A stretch of 7,970 bases of DNA from assembly GCA_002391555.1 (NCBI GenBank), contig DGFG01000111.1, forward strand, positions 5,324 to 13,293, written 5' to 3'. Shown in pieces: positions 1 through 5,554 of this stretch. The position numbers and the translations under genes were made by a program. The stretch is from Firmicutes bacterium UBA3906. Its GTDB lineage: Bacteria; Bacillota; Clostridia; Caldicoprobacterales; DTU083. The notes below the pieces were generated by a model, which ran no database searches, was not told the DNA's origin, and was given only the letters and a program-made list of their open reading frames with translations. Numbering within the stretch: position 1 is the first letter of the stretch; each line of letters opens with the position of its first letter.

Positions 1-421
1 GGTCATTTACGCATATAACCATTTTTATACTTGCTGCATTTACTCTATAGGCTATATCTTTAGGTGTGAGCATATGGGTCGCGGGTATTGCTATTGCACC
101 TATTTTATGTAGGGCCATCAAGCAATACCAAAATTCATACCGCCTTTTAAGTATAAGCATAACATGGTCGCCCTTTTTAACCCCCATAGCTATAAAAAGG
201 TTGGCAGCCTGATTGCTAAGGTCTTTGATCTGCTTAAAGGTAAAGCATTTTTCATTGTTGTTCTCATCACACCATAAAAGAGCGAGTTTGTCAGGGCTCT
301 GGTCTGCAATCTTGTCTACAACATCAAAGGCAAAATTAAAATTCTCAGGTACATTAATCTCAAATTTTTCAATAAATTCTTCATAGGAATTAAAGTCAGT
401 TTTCTTTAGTAAATTTAACAT
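1..421 (-). CDS. AMP-forming acyl-CoA synthetase (acetyl/medium-chain type), N-terminal part
   Basis: First 140 codons of a gene cut by the left window edge. The product should adenylate a carboxylic acid with ATP and pass the acyl group to CoA in the cytoplasm. The visible residues fit the N-terminus of the anaerobe AMP-binding synthetase family: VPENFNFAFDVVD at 24-36, QSPDKLALLW at 41-50, a TFKQIKDLSNQAANLF helix near 61-76, and the conserved LKRRYEFWYCLMALHKIGAI block at 91-110 followed by PATHML. The ATP-binding P-loop and the catalytic C-terminal lysine lie outside the window, so substrate and activity cannot be judged. The ATG at 421 is preceded by GAGG at 430-433 with an 8-nt spacer. 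The gene begins 13 bases after the stop of the cupin regulator on the same strand, so the two are probably co-transcribed. Family assignment is firm; the exact acyl substrate is unknown. Confidence 0.88.
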   Translation of the reverse strand, partial: MLNLLKKTDFNSYEEFIEKFEINVPENFNFAFDVVDKIADQSPDKLALLWCDENNNEKCFTFKQIKDLSNQAANLFIAMGVKKGDHVMLILKRRYEFWYCLMALHKIGAIAIPATHMLTPKDIAYRVNAASIKMVICVND

Positions 422-434
422 ATTATAGACCTCG

Positions 435-992
435 TTAATCAATTATTATAGCAAGAAATTTAACTGGTTGATTGTTAAGTGCCTTCATCCCATGTGGTTG
501 GTTAGCATCAAAATAAAGGGAATCACCCTCATTAAGGGTAAGGACATGATCATTGAGCACTAGCATTAAAGAACCTTCTATTACATAGTTAAATTCTTGA
601 TTATTGTGACTACTAAGGGGTATAGGATTATCATCTGCTATGGGCTCGACTGTGACTAAAAAGGGCTCAGCCTGTTTATTTACAAAGTTATAGGCTAGGT
701 GTTTGTAATTGTATGCCTGCCTACGGTTGACTTCTAATCCCTGACCCTTTCTGACTAAAGAATAGGTTTGAAGCTTTGGATCTGAGCCAGTTAAAAGGGC
801 GGTCAATTCAATATTAAAGACGGCTGATATTTTAAGTAAGATACTTATGGGTATATCTATTTCGCCAGATTCATATAACAGGTACTCTTCAGGGGGGATT
901 TCCAATAGCTTTGCAGCTTCTTGATAGGTATAAGCAGAATCAATGCGGACTGCTCTCATCCTTTCAGCTATTTGCTTGATTTCACCGGACAT
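435..992 (-). CDS. XRE-family HTH regulator with C-terminal cupin sensor domain
   Basis: A 185-residue predicted DNA-binding regulator. Residues 6-66 form an XRE/Cro-type helix-turn-helix (TYQEAAKLLEIPPEEYLLYESG at 22-43 spans the two DNA-binding helices). Residues about 110-183 form a cupin barrel, with H129 and E133 in the first motif and H167 in ANQPHG of the second; these could bind a metal or a small ligand. An in-frame ATG at 1016 would add 8 residues, but the ATG at 992 has the strong site AAAGAGGTGG at 998-1007, so I use 992. The downstream neighbour is an acyl-CoA synthetase. In known genomes such cupin regulators often sit beside this ligase type, which suggests control of the operon in response to an acid or acyl-CoA. 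The ligand is inference. A promoter lies at 1045-1073. Confidence 0.88.
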   Translation of the reverse strand: MSGEIKQIAERMRAVRIDSAYTYQEAAKLLEIPPEEYLLYESGEIDIPISILLKISAVFNIELTALLTGSDPKLQTYSLVRKGQGLEVNRRQAYNYKHLAYNFVNKQAEPFLVTVEPIADDNPIPLSSHNNQEFNYVIEGSLMLVLNDHVLTLNEGDSLYFDANQPHGMKALNNQPVKFLAIIID

Positions 993-997
993 AAAAG

Positions 998-1007
998 CCA
1001 CCTCTTT
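998..1007 (-). promoter_or_regulatory. Ribosome binding site fixing the cupin-regulator start at 992
   Basis: Reads AAAGAGGTGG on the minus strand, a close match to the anti-Shine-Dalgarno complement, about 5-6 nt from the ATG at 992. The longer start at 1016 has no comparable site, so this motif decides the start. Confidence 0.75.
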
Positions 1008-1044
1008 CATATACATTGCATCTTATCTGTAGGTATTAGAATTA

Positions 1045-1073
1045 ATTATATTTAATAATTTATCCTTTAGCAA
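1045..1073 (-). promoter_or_regulatory. Sigma-A-type promoter for the regulator/acyl-CoA synthetase operon
   Basis: Minus-strand -35 TTGCTA (1068-1073), a 17-nt spacer, and a perfect -10 TATAAT (1045-1050). The expected start site is near 1038, giving a leader of about 46 nt before the ATG at 992. An AT-rich inverted repeat, AATTAT-N5-ATAATT (1044-1060), overlaps the -10 and could be an autoregulatory operator. The promoter is well supported; the operator is weak because such AT palindromes are common. Confidence 0.7.
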
Positions 1074-1230
1074 GGGAAAAAAGCTATTATGTATAAAAGC
1101 AATCAATTACTAGGAGCCTTTGCATTTGGGAATACTAGTTAAGCTAGGCTTATTCTCTTTAGGCATGCTATGTGTTTAGTGGAATAGGGGATTGGGTATA
1201 TGTTTATTAGGCTTTTCAGTCAAGGAAGAT

Positions 1231-1249
1231 GGGAGGAGGGGTCTAAATC
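1231..1249 (+). promoter_or_regulatory. Shine-Dalgarno site and ATC start codon of the dehydrogenase
   Basis: GGGAGGAGGGG at 1231-1241 contains a perfect AGGAGG (1234-1239). It is followed 7 nt later by ATC at 1247, the first sense codon after an in-frame TAA at 1244-1246. No in-frame ATG, GTG or TTG occurs between 1247 and 1652, yet the frame encodes the whole dehydrogenase Rossmann fold. The spacing makes ATC 1247 the best start. ATT at 1256 is the alternative, but sits 16 nt from the site. Confidence 0.6.
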
Positions 1250-2713
1250 GAGAGTATTTTAGTAGTATTTGGAGGAACGGGAGACCTTGCACACAAAAAA
1301 ATATATCCGGCCATTTATAATTTATATCTAGATGGACGAATAGCTGAGAACTTTAGCTTAGTTGCGGTTGGTAGGAGACACTATACAGAGGATAGCTTTA
1401 GAAAAGAGGTAACCGAGTCTATAAAAGCCAACTCAAGGGCAAATAATGGCTCATTAAAAGATATTAGCAAGCTTGTATCGTCTTTTTATTACTTTGAAGC
1501 AGACATTAACAGGCCTCAAGCCTATAAGGAACTTAAGCTTTATTTAGATGAGCTAGATAATAGCTATGGGGCAAAAGGAAACCGAGTATATTATTTAGCT
1601 GTATCTCCAGAACACTTTGAAACAATTGTTGAAAACATCTCAATTAATGGGATGTCAGACCAAAGCAATGGGTTTAAGAGGGTAGTTATAGAGAAACCAT
1701 TTGGTAGGGACCTAGCTACTGCAAGGAAGTTAAATAGTGCTCTAGAAAAGGGCTTTAGTGAAGAGCAAATCTATAGAATTGACCATTACTTAGGTAAAGA
1801 AATGCTGCAAAATATCATGGTTATTAGATTTGCCAATACTATGTTTGAGCCTCTTTGGTCTAACAAATATATAGACCATGTACAAATAACCTCAAGCGAG
1901 ACAATAGGGGTAGAGAACCGGGGAGGCTACTATGATCAGGCAGGCGCTATTAGGGATATGATGCAAAACCATATGCTGCAATTGCTTATGCTAACGGCCA
2001 TGGAGGCACCTCATAGCCTGGATACTGATTCAATTAGGGATGAAAAGGTAAAGGTTCTAAGAGCCTTGTCACTACCAAGTGATGGATTAAAGAGCGTAGT
2101 TCGAGGTCAGTATGGCCAGGGAATAATTGATAAGACCTTAGTGTCAGGCTACAGGAGTGAACCTAGGGTTAGGCCTAATTCTAATACTGAGACCTTTGTT
2201 GCTATGAAAGTACTCATAGAAAATCGACGTTGGTCAGGCGTACCCTTTTATCTTAGGACAGGCAAGAGACTAGAAAAGAGAGGAACTCAGATAGTTATTC
2301 AATTTCTAGACCTTCCGTCAATTGCCTATTACAATCAGTATAGTGGGCTAGACCCAAATAGACTGGTTATTGAAATACAGCCTAGAGAGGGGGTCAGGCT
2401 AAAATTTAATGGAAAAAAGCCTGGATCAAAGGACATTATACTTCCTGTAGAGATGGACTTTTGCCAGAATTGCGACATTGGCTCAGTTTCTCCAGATGCC
2501 TATGAGAGATTACTCTTTGATGTTATGGAAGGAGATTCAACCCTCTTTACCAGATGGGATGAGCTTGAGTATGCCTGGCGAATCATAGACAAAATCACGA
2601 GGGGATGGGAAGGTCAGCCGACAGCCTTTCCTAACTATGAAGCAGGTACATGGGGACCTTGGGAATCAGACTTGTTAATAAATAAGGATGGACGTAAATG
2701 GATAAACCTATAG
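1247..2713 (+). CDS. zwf: Glucose-6-phosphate 1-dehydrogenase, apparent ATC start
   Basis: Cytoplasmic enzyme oxidising glucose 6-phosphate to 6-phosphogluconolactone with NAD(P)+, the entry step of the oxidative pentose phosphate pathway. From ATC 1247 the frame gives 488 residues, the normal family length. It shows the nucleotide-binding GGTGDLAHKK at 9-18, VGRR after the second strand (a possible NADP 2'-phosphate contact), EKPFG at 149-153, the active-site motif RIDHYLGKE at 177-185, QNHMLQ with H242, and the C-terminal YEAGTWGPWE block. D179, H180 and H242 correspond to the catalytic D177, H178 and H240 of the Leuconostoc mesenteroides enzyme, which supports a nearly correct N-terminus. 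The first ATG (1652) would remove 135 residues including the whole Rossmann motif and lacks a Shine-Dalgarno site, so it is not the start. A cyclase-family gene follows 16 nt downstream. No 6-phosphogluconolactonase or 6-phosphogluconate dehydrogenase gene is visible here. Function is firm; the start codon is the open point. Confidence 0.9.
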   Translation: MESILVVFGGTGDLAHKKIYPAIYNLYLDGRIAENFSLVAVGRRHYTEDSFRKEVTESIKANSRANNGSLKDISKLVSSFYYFEADINRPQAYKELKLYLDELDNSYGAKGNRVYYLAVSPEHFETIVENISINGMSDQSNGFKRVVIEKPFGRDLATARKLNSALEKGFSEEQIYRIDHYLGKEMLQNIMVIRFANTMFEPLWSNKYIDHVQITSSETIGVENRGGYYDQAGAIRDMMQNHMLQLLMLTAMEAPHSLDTDSIRDEKVKVLRALSLPSDGLKSVVRGQYGQGIIDKTLVSGYRSEPRVRPNSNTETFVAMKVLIENRRWSGVPFYLRTGKRLEKRGTQIVIQFLDLPSIAYYNQYSGLDPNRLVIEIQPREGVRLKFNGKKPGSKDIILPVEMDFCQNCDIGSVSPDAYERLLFDVMEGDSTLFTRWDELEYAWRIIDKITRGWEGQPTAFPNYEAGTWGPWESDLLINKDGRKWINL

Positions 2714-2729
2714 AGGGGGATAGAATAAA

Positions 2730-3353
2730 ATGAAGATTATTGATATTTCAATGCCGATTCATGAGCAGATACCAGTATACAAAAATGACCCAGGTAAAAA
2801 GCCTAGTATAAAAATTCTCAGGGATTTTAAACAAGGAGCTAAGACAAGAGAATCTAGATTAGATCTTGAGCTTCACACAGGAACTCACCTAGATGCCCCC
2901 CTACACATGATAGAAGGGGGAATGGATAGTAGATTTTTTAGACTAGAAGACATGGTAGTTAAGTGTAAGGTTTTAGACTTTACACCTGTGTCAGGTGGGA
3001 TAACAGATGAGGACTTGAAAAAGAAAAGGATAGAAGAAGCTGACTATCTTTTACTTAAGACGAAAAACTCATTTGACCAAACCTTTAATATGGATTTTAT
3101 CTATCTTGCTGAATCAGGTGCCAGATACCTAGTAGACAAGGGGGTAAGGGGAGTAGGTATAGATGCATTAGGGATAGAGAGAAATCAGCTAGGTCATCCG
3201 ACCCACAAGCTTTTACTGGCAAATGGTATATACATCCTAGAGGGCCTTAGGCTAAAAGAGGTTAAGGAAGGTAGCTATACATTAATTGCAGCTCCACTAA
3301 ACATTATAGGGGTAGAGGCTTCGCCTGTAAGGGCCTTATTACTAGACAAATAG
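2730..3353 (+). CDS. Cyclase/kynurenine-formamidase-family metal-dependent hydrolase
   Basis: A 207-residue cytoplasmic protein of the putative cyclase (KynB-like) superfamily, at the usual family length. It carries the signature HTGTHLDAPLH, giving candidate metal ligands H49, H53 and D55 plus H59. A second half has GIDALGIE at 143-150, GHPTHKLLL with H156 and H159, and E171. H159 and E171 are 12 residues apart, as are the second-half zinc-site His and Glu of bacterial kynurenine formamidase as I recall them. The family hydrolyses amide or ester bonds of small molecules. Without tryptophan-catabolic neighbours I do not call it kynurenine formamidase. AGGGGGA (2714-2720) lies 9 nt from the ATG, directly after the dehydrogenase stop, so the two genes form an operon. 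The true substrate is unknown. Confidence 0.85.
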   Translation: MKIIDISMPIHEQIPVYKNDPGKKPSIKILRDFKQGAKTRESRLDLELHTGTHLDAPLHMIEGGMDSRFFRLEDMVVKCKVLDFTPVSGGITDEDLKKKRIEEADYLLLKTKNSFDQTFNMDFIYLAESGARYLVDKGVRGVGIDALGIERNQLGHPTHKLLLANGIYILEGLRLKEVKEGSYTLIAAPLNIIGVEASPVRALLLDK

Positions 3354-3405
3354 TTAGAAAATTAGGAATAGCTATAGTAAATTAATATTCCCATATATTT
3401 AGGGC

Positions 3406-3434
3406 TTGCTTTTTTCAGAGAGATTCCTTATAAT
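3406..3434 (+). promoter_or_regulatory. Promoter of the tRNA-Thr gene
   Basis: -35 TTGCTT (3406-3411), an exact 17-nt spacer, and a perfect -10 TATAAT (3429-3434). Initiation is expected near 3441, about 16 nt before the mature tRNA. This matches a strong, constitutive stable-RNA promoter. It lets the tRNA be made independently of the upstream cyclase operon, which has no clear terminator of its own. Confidence 0.75.
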
Positions 3435-3456
3435 AAATATCGTTGCTGTTAACAGT

Positions 3457-3532
<76 letters not shown>

Positions 3533-3537
3533 AAAAA

Positions 3538-3565
3538 GCATCCTAATTAGCTAGGATGCTTTTTT
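3538..3565 (+). terminator. Rho-independent terminator after tRNA-Thr
   Basis: GCATCCTA (3538-3545) pairs with TAGGATGC (3552-3559) around a 6-nt loop and is followed by a run of six T (3560-3565). An A-run before the stem extends the pairing with the T-tract. It probably also ends any read-through from the dehydrogenase/cyclase operon. Confidence 0.9.
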
Positions 3566-3691
3566 CTTTGATGGCATGCCCTTAGACTATCTTGGAGGTC
3601 TGTAACCAGTTATCTAATGATACGATTATGCCATTTCATATTGCTGATTATTTAAACTTTTATAATTGCTTTAGCTTTTATTTTAGTTAAC

Positions 3692-3808
3692 CTAGCAATT
3701 GCTTTCAAATTCAAAGTTAATCTGGGCTGCTATCAGGGCTAGAACCTGTAATTCGATTTGAGTGACTGTTTTTTGATTAACAACAGACGCAAAAATGCGA
3801 TCAGCCAT
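3692..3808 (-). CDS. Small orphan protein, 38 residues, unknown function
   Basis: An ORF of 38 codons ending in TAG. It begins MADRIFASVVNQK and ends with FEFESNC. The start ATG at 3808 has a strong GGAGGTG site about 7 nt upstream, better than most chance ORFs would show. The middle (residues 15-30) is rich in V, I, L, A and Q and would form an amphipathic helix; it is not a convincing membrane span or signal peptide. A single Cys is the last residue. I do not recognise a family. It sits alone between the tRNA-Thr terminator and the LysM gene terminator, transcribed away from the latter, with a possible promoter at 3839-3867. It may be a real small protein or a chance reading frame; the ribosome binding site favours a real one. 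Confidence 0.5.
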   Translation of the reverse strand: MADRIFASVVNQKTVTQIELQVLALIAAQINFEFESNC

Positions 3809-3838
3809 AAAATTACACCTCCATGCTCAAGATAGTAC

Positions 3839-3867
3839 ATAATATGCATTAGATATAAAAATGTTAT
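3839..3867 (-). promoter_or_regulatory. Possible promoter of the small orphan ORF
   Basis: Minus-strand -35 ATAACA (3862-3867), 17-nt spacer, and -10 TATTAT (3839-3844), about 30 nt upstream of the ATG at 3808. Both hexamers match the consensus only partly and the region is AT-rich. A nearby 10-bp-period repeat of GTTATATA (plus strand 3863-3870 and 3873-3880) overlaps the -35. Confidence 0.35.
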
Positions 3868-3891
3868 ATAAAGTTATATATCCTTATAAGG

Positions 3892-3913
3892 TCTCTTGAG
3901 TAAGTTCTCTTGA
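3892..3913. repeat. Direct repeat TCTCTTGA x2, 14-bp period
   Basis: TCTCTTGA occurs at 3892-3899 and again at 3906-3913. An inverted partner of part of it, CTCAAGA, lies at 3826-3832. The three copies flank the putative promoter of the 38-codon ORF and could be binding half-sites. The copies are short, so chance is possible. Confidence 0.3.
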
Positions 3914-3953
3914 TGAACTGATAAAAACATCTAGATGTAAAGAGTTATAAATA

Positions 3954-3978
3954 TAAAAAAAAGGGCATAAAGCCCTTT
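3954..3978 (-). terminator. Rho-independent terminator of the LysM gene
   Basis: On the minus strand, AAAGGGC pairs with GCCCTTT (plus-strand arms 3972-3978 and 3960-3966) around a 5-nt loop, followed by a T-tract opposite the A-run at 3954-3959. The stem overlaps the last bases of the stop codon (3977-3979), so transcription ends directly after the gene. Confidence 0.85.
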
Positions 3979-5374
3979 AGTTTAATCCAGCTGAAATTCG
4001 TATATTTTTTTGGTGGTTAGAATTTATTGTACCCGTATTATGGGTTGTGCTGTTTAGGAAATGTATATCAAAATGTCCATCTGCCTTATTGCCTTTTATA
4101 GCGTCAAAGTTTTGACCATAGCCATAACCACCACTGCGGTTATCAATGTAGGCCCCATTAGGATAAGCATCTAGTCCAGCGTGAAGCATTGCACTCATTG
4201 AAGCTGCCAGTCTACGCCCATTAATATCTATAGTAATTGGTCTTGATGTCCAGTAGCTAGTGTGGTATCTATCCCATAGGTTTTTGATTATTACTGTATC
4301 ATCTGTAGTTAGTGGCTCACAGTCAGCATGGTTAGCACCAAAGGTCCTAACAGCCATAAAGCTTGTCCCAGTATAAAAATCTGTCACCTCAAAGGGTGTG
4401 TTAAAGGGGAGGACATATTGGGCCTCGGTCCACCAATCTAGATACTCGCCGTATTCAGGTCCTGGCGTTTCCTTTACTGGAACTGTATATACAGGAACTC
4501 TTATAAGTTGCCCTATATATAAAATTGTGCTTGTTGTAAAGCCATTAGCCTTTAAAAGATCATTCTGGGTAATATTATGATTGTTAGCAATCTTCCAAAT
4601 AGTATCTCCAGCATTAACCCTATAGTCAATATAAGAAAGGCTTACCTTATCATCTTTAGCTTGACTGGGTTCCTTTTTTAGGTAAAGTTCTTGGCCGACA
4701 TAAATAAGATCAGATTTTAGCTTATTTATCTCCTTGATCTGTCCTACTGTCAAATTATATTTTTTTGATATCTCCCATAGTGTATCACCCGGTTTCACCT
4801 TGTAAGTATTTTTTGTAATCGGTTTAGCTGGCTCAGCTGCTTTTGCTAGTACATTGTTTAAAGCTTTTGAGCTAGCAGGACCTACTGAGCCATCTATTGC
4901 CAAAGCCATGTCCTTTTGAAAAGCCCTTACTGCATTGTCTGTCATTTGCCCAAAGTAGCATGTAGTTTCCAAGCTAGCTGGTAGGTATCCCAACTTCTTT
5001 AAGACATCCTGCAGATTCTTAACATCATAGCCACGATACCCTTGTCTCAGACTTCTAACATAGGTATAGGTCTCAGCAGCAACCCCATTTTCATACTTTA
5101 ACCTATATATAGTTTCTGGCCCTGCATGGCCATCTACAGTAAGCTTGTAGCTGCTTTGGAAGTTGAGGACTGATTGCCTAGTAATATTGCCATAATAACC
5201 GGTAACATCAGTATTAAAATAACCAAGCCTTTTTAATAAGTACTGTAATTGTTCTACATCCTCTCCCCTTTGACCTAGGCTTAAGGGTCTACTACCAAGA
5301 GGAGCTGCCTGCACAACAGTTGAAAATAAAAGTGTTATTGTAAGTACTATCACCCATATTTGCGTTTTCTTCAT
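3977..5374 (-). CDS. Secreted cell-wall protein: 2 peptidoglycan-binding domains, 2 LysM, unknown C-terminal domain
   Basis: A 465-residue exported protein. Residues 1-23 are a signal peptide (KK, hydrophobic core, VQA cleavage site). Two peptidoglycan-binding-1 type three-helix repeats follow at about 31-93 and 107-174, each with the LGxxGxDVxxLQxxLKxLGY pattern and a later DGxxGP. LysM domains lie at about 190-233 (YKVKPGDTLWEISKKYN) and 250-294 (YRVNAGDTIWKIANNHN). A Pro-rich link leads to a 160-residue C-terminal domain (about 306-465) with H349, D351, GHFDIHF (H434, D436, H438), H445 and H454, which could make a metal site; I cannot name it. The protein should bind the cell wall outside the membrane, and the last domain is the likely effector, perhaps a wall hydrolase. 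AAGGAGG lies 5 nt before the ATG at 5374. It is transcribed singly, ending in a terminator at its stop codon, and divergently from the radical SAM gene. Confidence 0.9.
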   Translation of the reverse strand: MKKTQIWVIVLTITLLFSTVVQAAPLGSRPLSLGQRGEDVEQLQYLLKRLGYFNTDVTGYYGNITRQSVLNFQSSYKLTVDGHAGPETIYRLKYENGVAAETYTYVRSLRQGYRGYDVKNLQDVLKKLGYLPASLETTCYFGQMTDNAVRAFQKDMALAIDGSVGPASSKALNNVLAKAAEPAKPITKNTYKVKPGDTLWEISKKYNLTVGQIKEINKLKSDLIYVGQELYLKKEPSQAKDDKVSLSYIDYRVNAGDTIWKIANNHNITQNDLLKANGFTTSTILYIGQLIRVPVYTVPVKETPGPEYGEYLDWWTEAQYVLPFNTPFEVTDFYTGTSFMAVRTFGANHADCEPLTTDDTVIIKNLWDRYHTSYWTSRPITIDINGRRLAASMSAMLHAGLDAYPNGAYIDNRSGGYGYGQNFDAIKGNKADGHFDIHFLNSTTHNTGTINSNHQKNIRISAGLN

Positions 5375-5428
5375 ATCTGCCTCCTTTTTACTTAATTATG
5401 AGTGATACTAAGTGGGTAGATATATATC

Positions 5429-5440
5429 ATTATAATTATG
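5429..5440 (-). promoter_or_regulatory. Possible -10 elements of the LysM gene
   Basis: On the minus strand two adjacent hexamers, CATAAT (5435-5440) and a perfect TATAAT (5429-5434), lie about 55-65 nt upstream of the ATG at 5374. No good -35 is found 16-18 nt upstream of either, so activation by a regulator is possible. An array of 11-bp repeats lies 20 nt or more further upstream. Confidence 0.35.
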
Positions 5441-5459
5441 CTCGATAGTAAAGGATAGC

Positions 5460-5514
5460 TGTATATTCTGGTAATACATCTGTAACATATCAGTAACAAA
5501 TTAATTACAATTAC
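5460..5514 (+). repeat. Array of 11-bp direct repeats, Pho-box-like
   Basis: Three clear tandem 11-mers, GTAATACATCT (5471), GTAACATATCA (5482) and GTAACAAATTA (5493), share GTAA at positions 1-4 and A, A, T at positions 6, 8 and 9. In the same 11-bp phase, TGTATA (5460) and ATTACA (5504) extend the array. Each hexamer matches the Bacillus PhoP half-site TT(A/C/T)A(C/T)A at five of six positions, and 11-bp spacing is the hallmark of PhoP/PhoB-type response-regulator sites. The array lies between two divergent genes and could serve either. The repeats are seen directly; the identity of the regulator is inference. Confidence 0.5.
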
Positions 5515-5519
5515 TACCG

Positions 5520-5548
5520 ATGATGAATTGTTCCTTTTGGTATATAAT
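5520..5548 (+). promoter_or_regulatory. Promoter of the radical SAM gene, probably giving a leaderless mRNA
   Basis: A perfect -10 TATAAT (5543-5548) ends 6 nt before the ATG at 5555, so transcription should begin at or next to the start codon. The -35 at 17-nt spacing (ATGATG, 5520-5525) is poor, which fits a promoter needing an activator. The 11-bp repeat array ends 5 nt upstream of that -35 position. Confidence 0.5.
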
Positions 5549-5554
5549 AGACTT

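Noticed and set aside
1652..2713. ATG 1652 as the start of the dehydrogenase gene
   Set aside because: It lacks a Shine-Dalgarno site and would delete the nucleotide-binding GGTGDL region. The frame upstream to 1247 has no stop and encodes the expected family N-terminus.
2730..3353. Calling the cyclase-family gene kynB
   Set aside because: The metal motif is shared by many hydrolases in the superfamily, and no tryptophan dioxygenase or kynureninase gene is nearby.
3571..3634. ATGGCAT/ATGCCAT inverted repeat enclosing 50 nt, as a possible structured RNA
   Set aside because: Only seven base pairs with a long loop, no promoter and no convincing inner stem. It could be chance.
5528..5554. TTG 5528 as the start of the radical SAM protein
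   Set aside because: The nine extra codons contain the TATAAT -10 and have no ribosome site. Family members begin at the MKILLTT motif.
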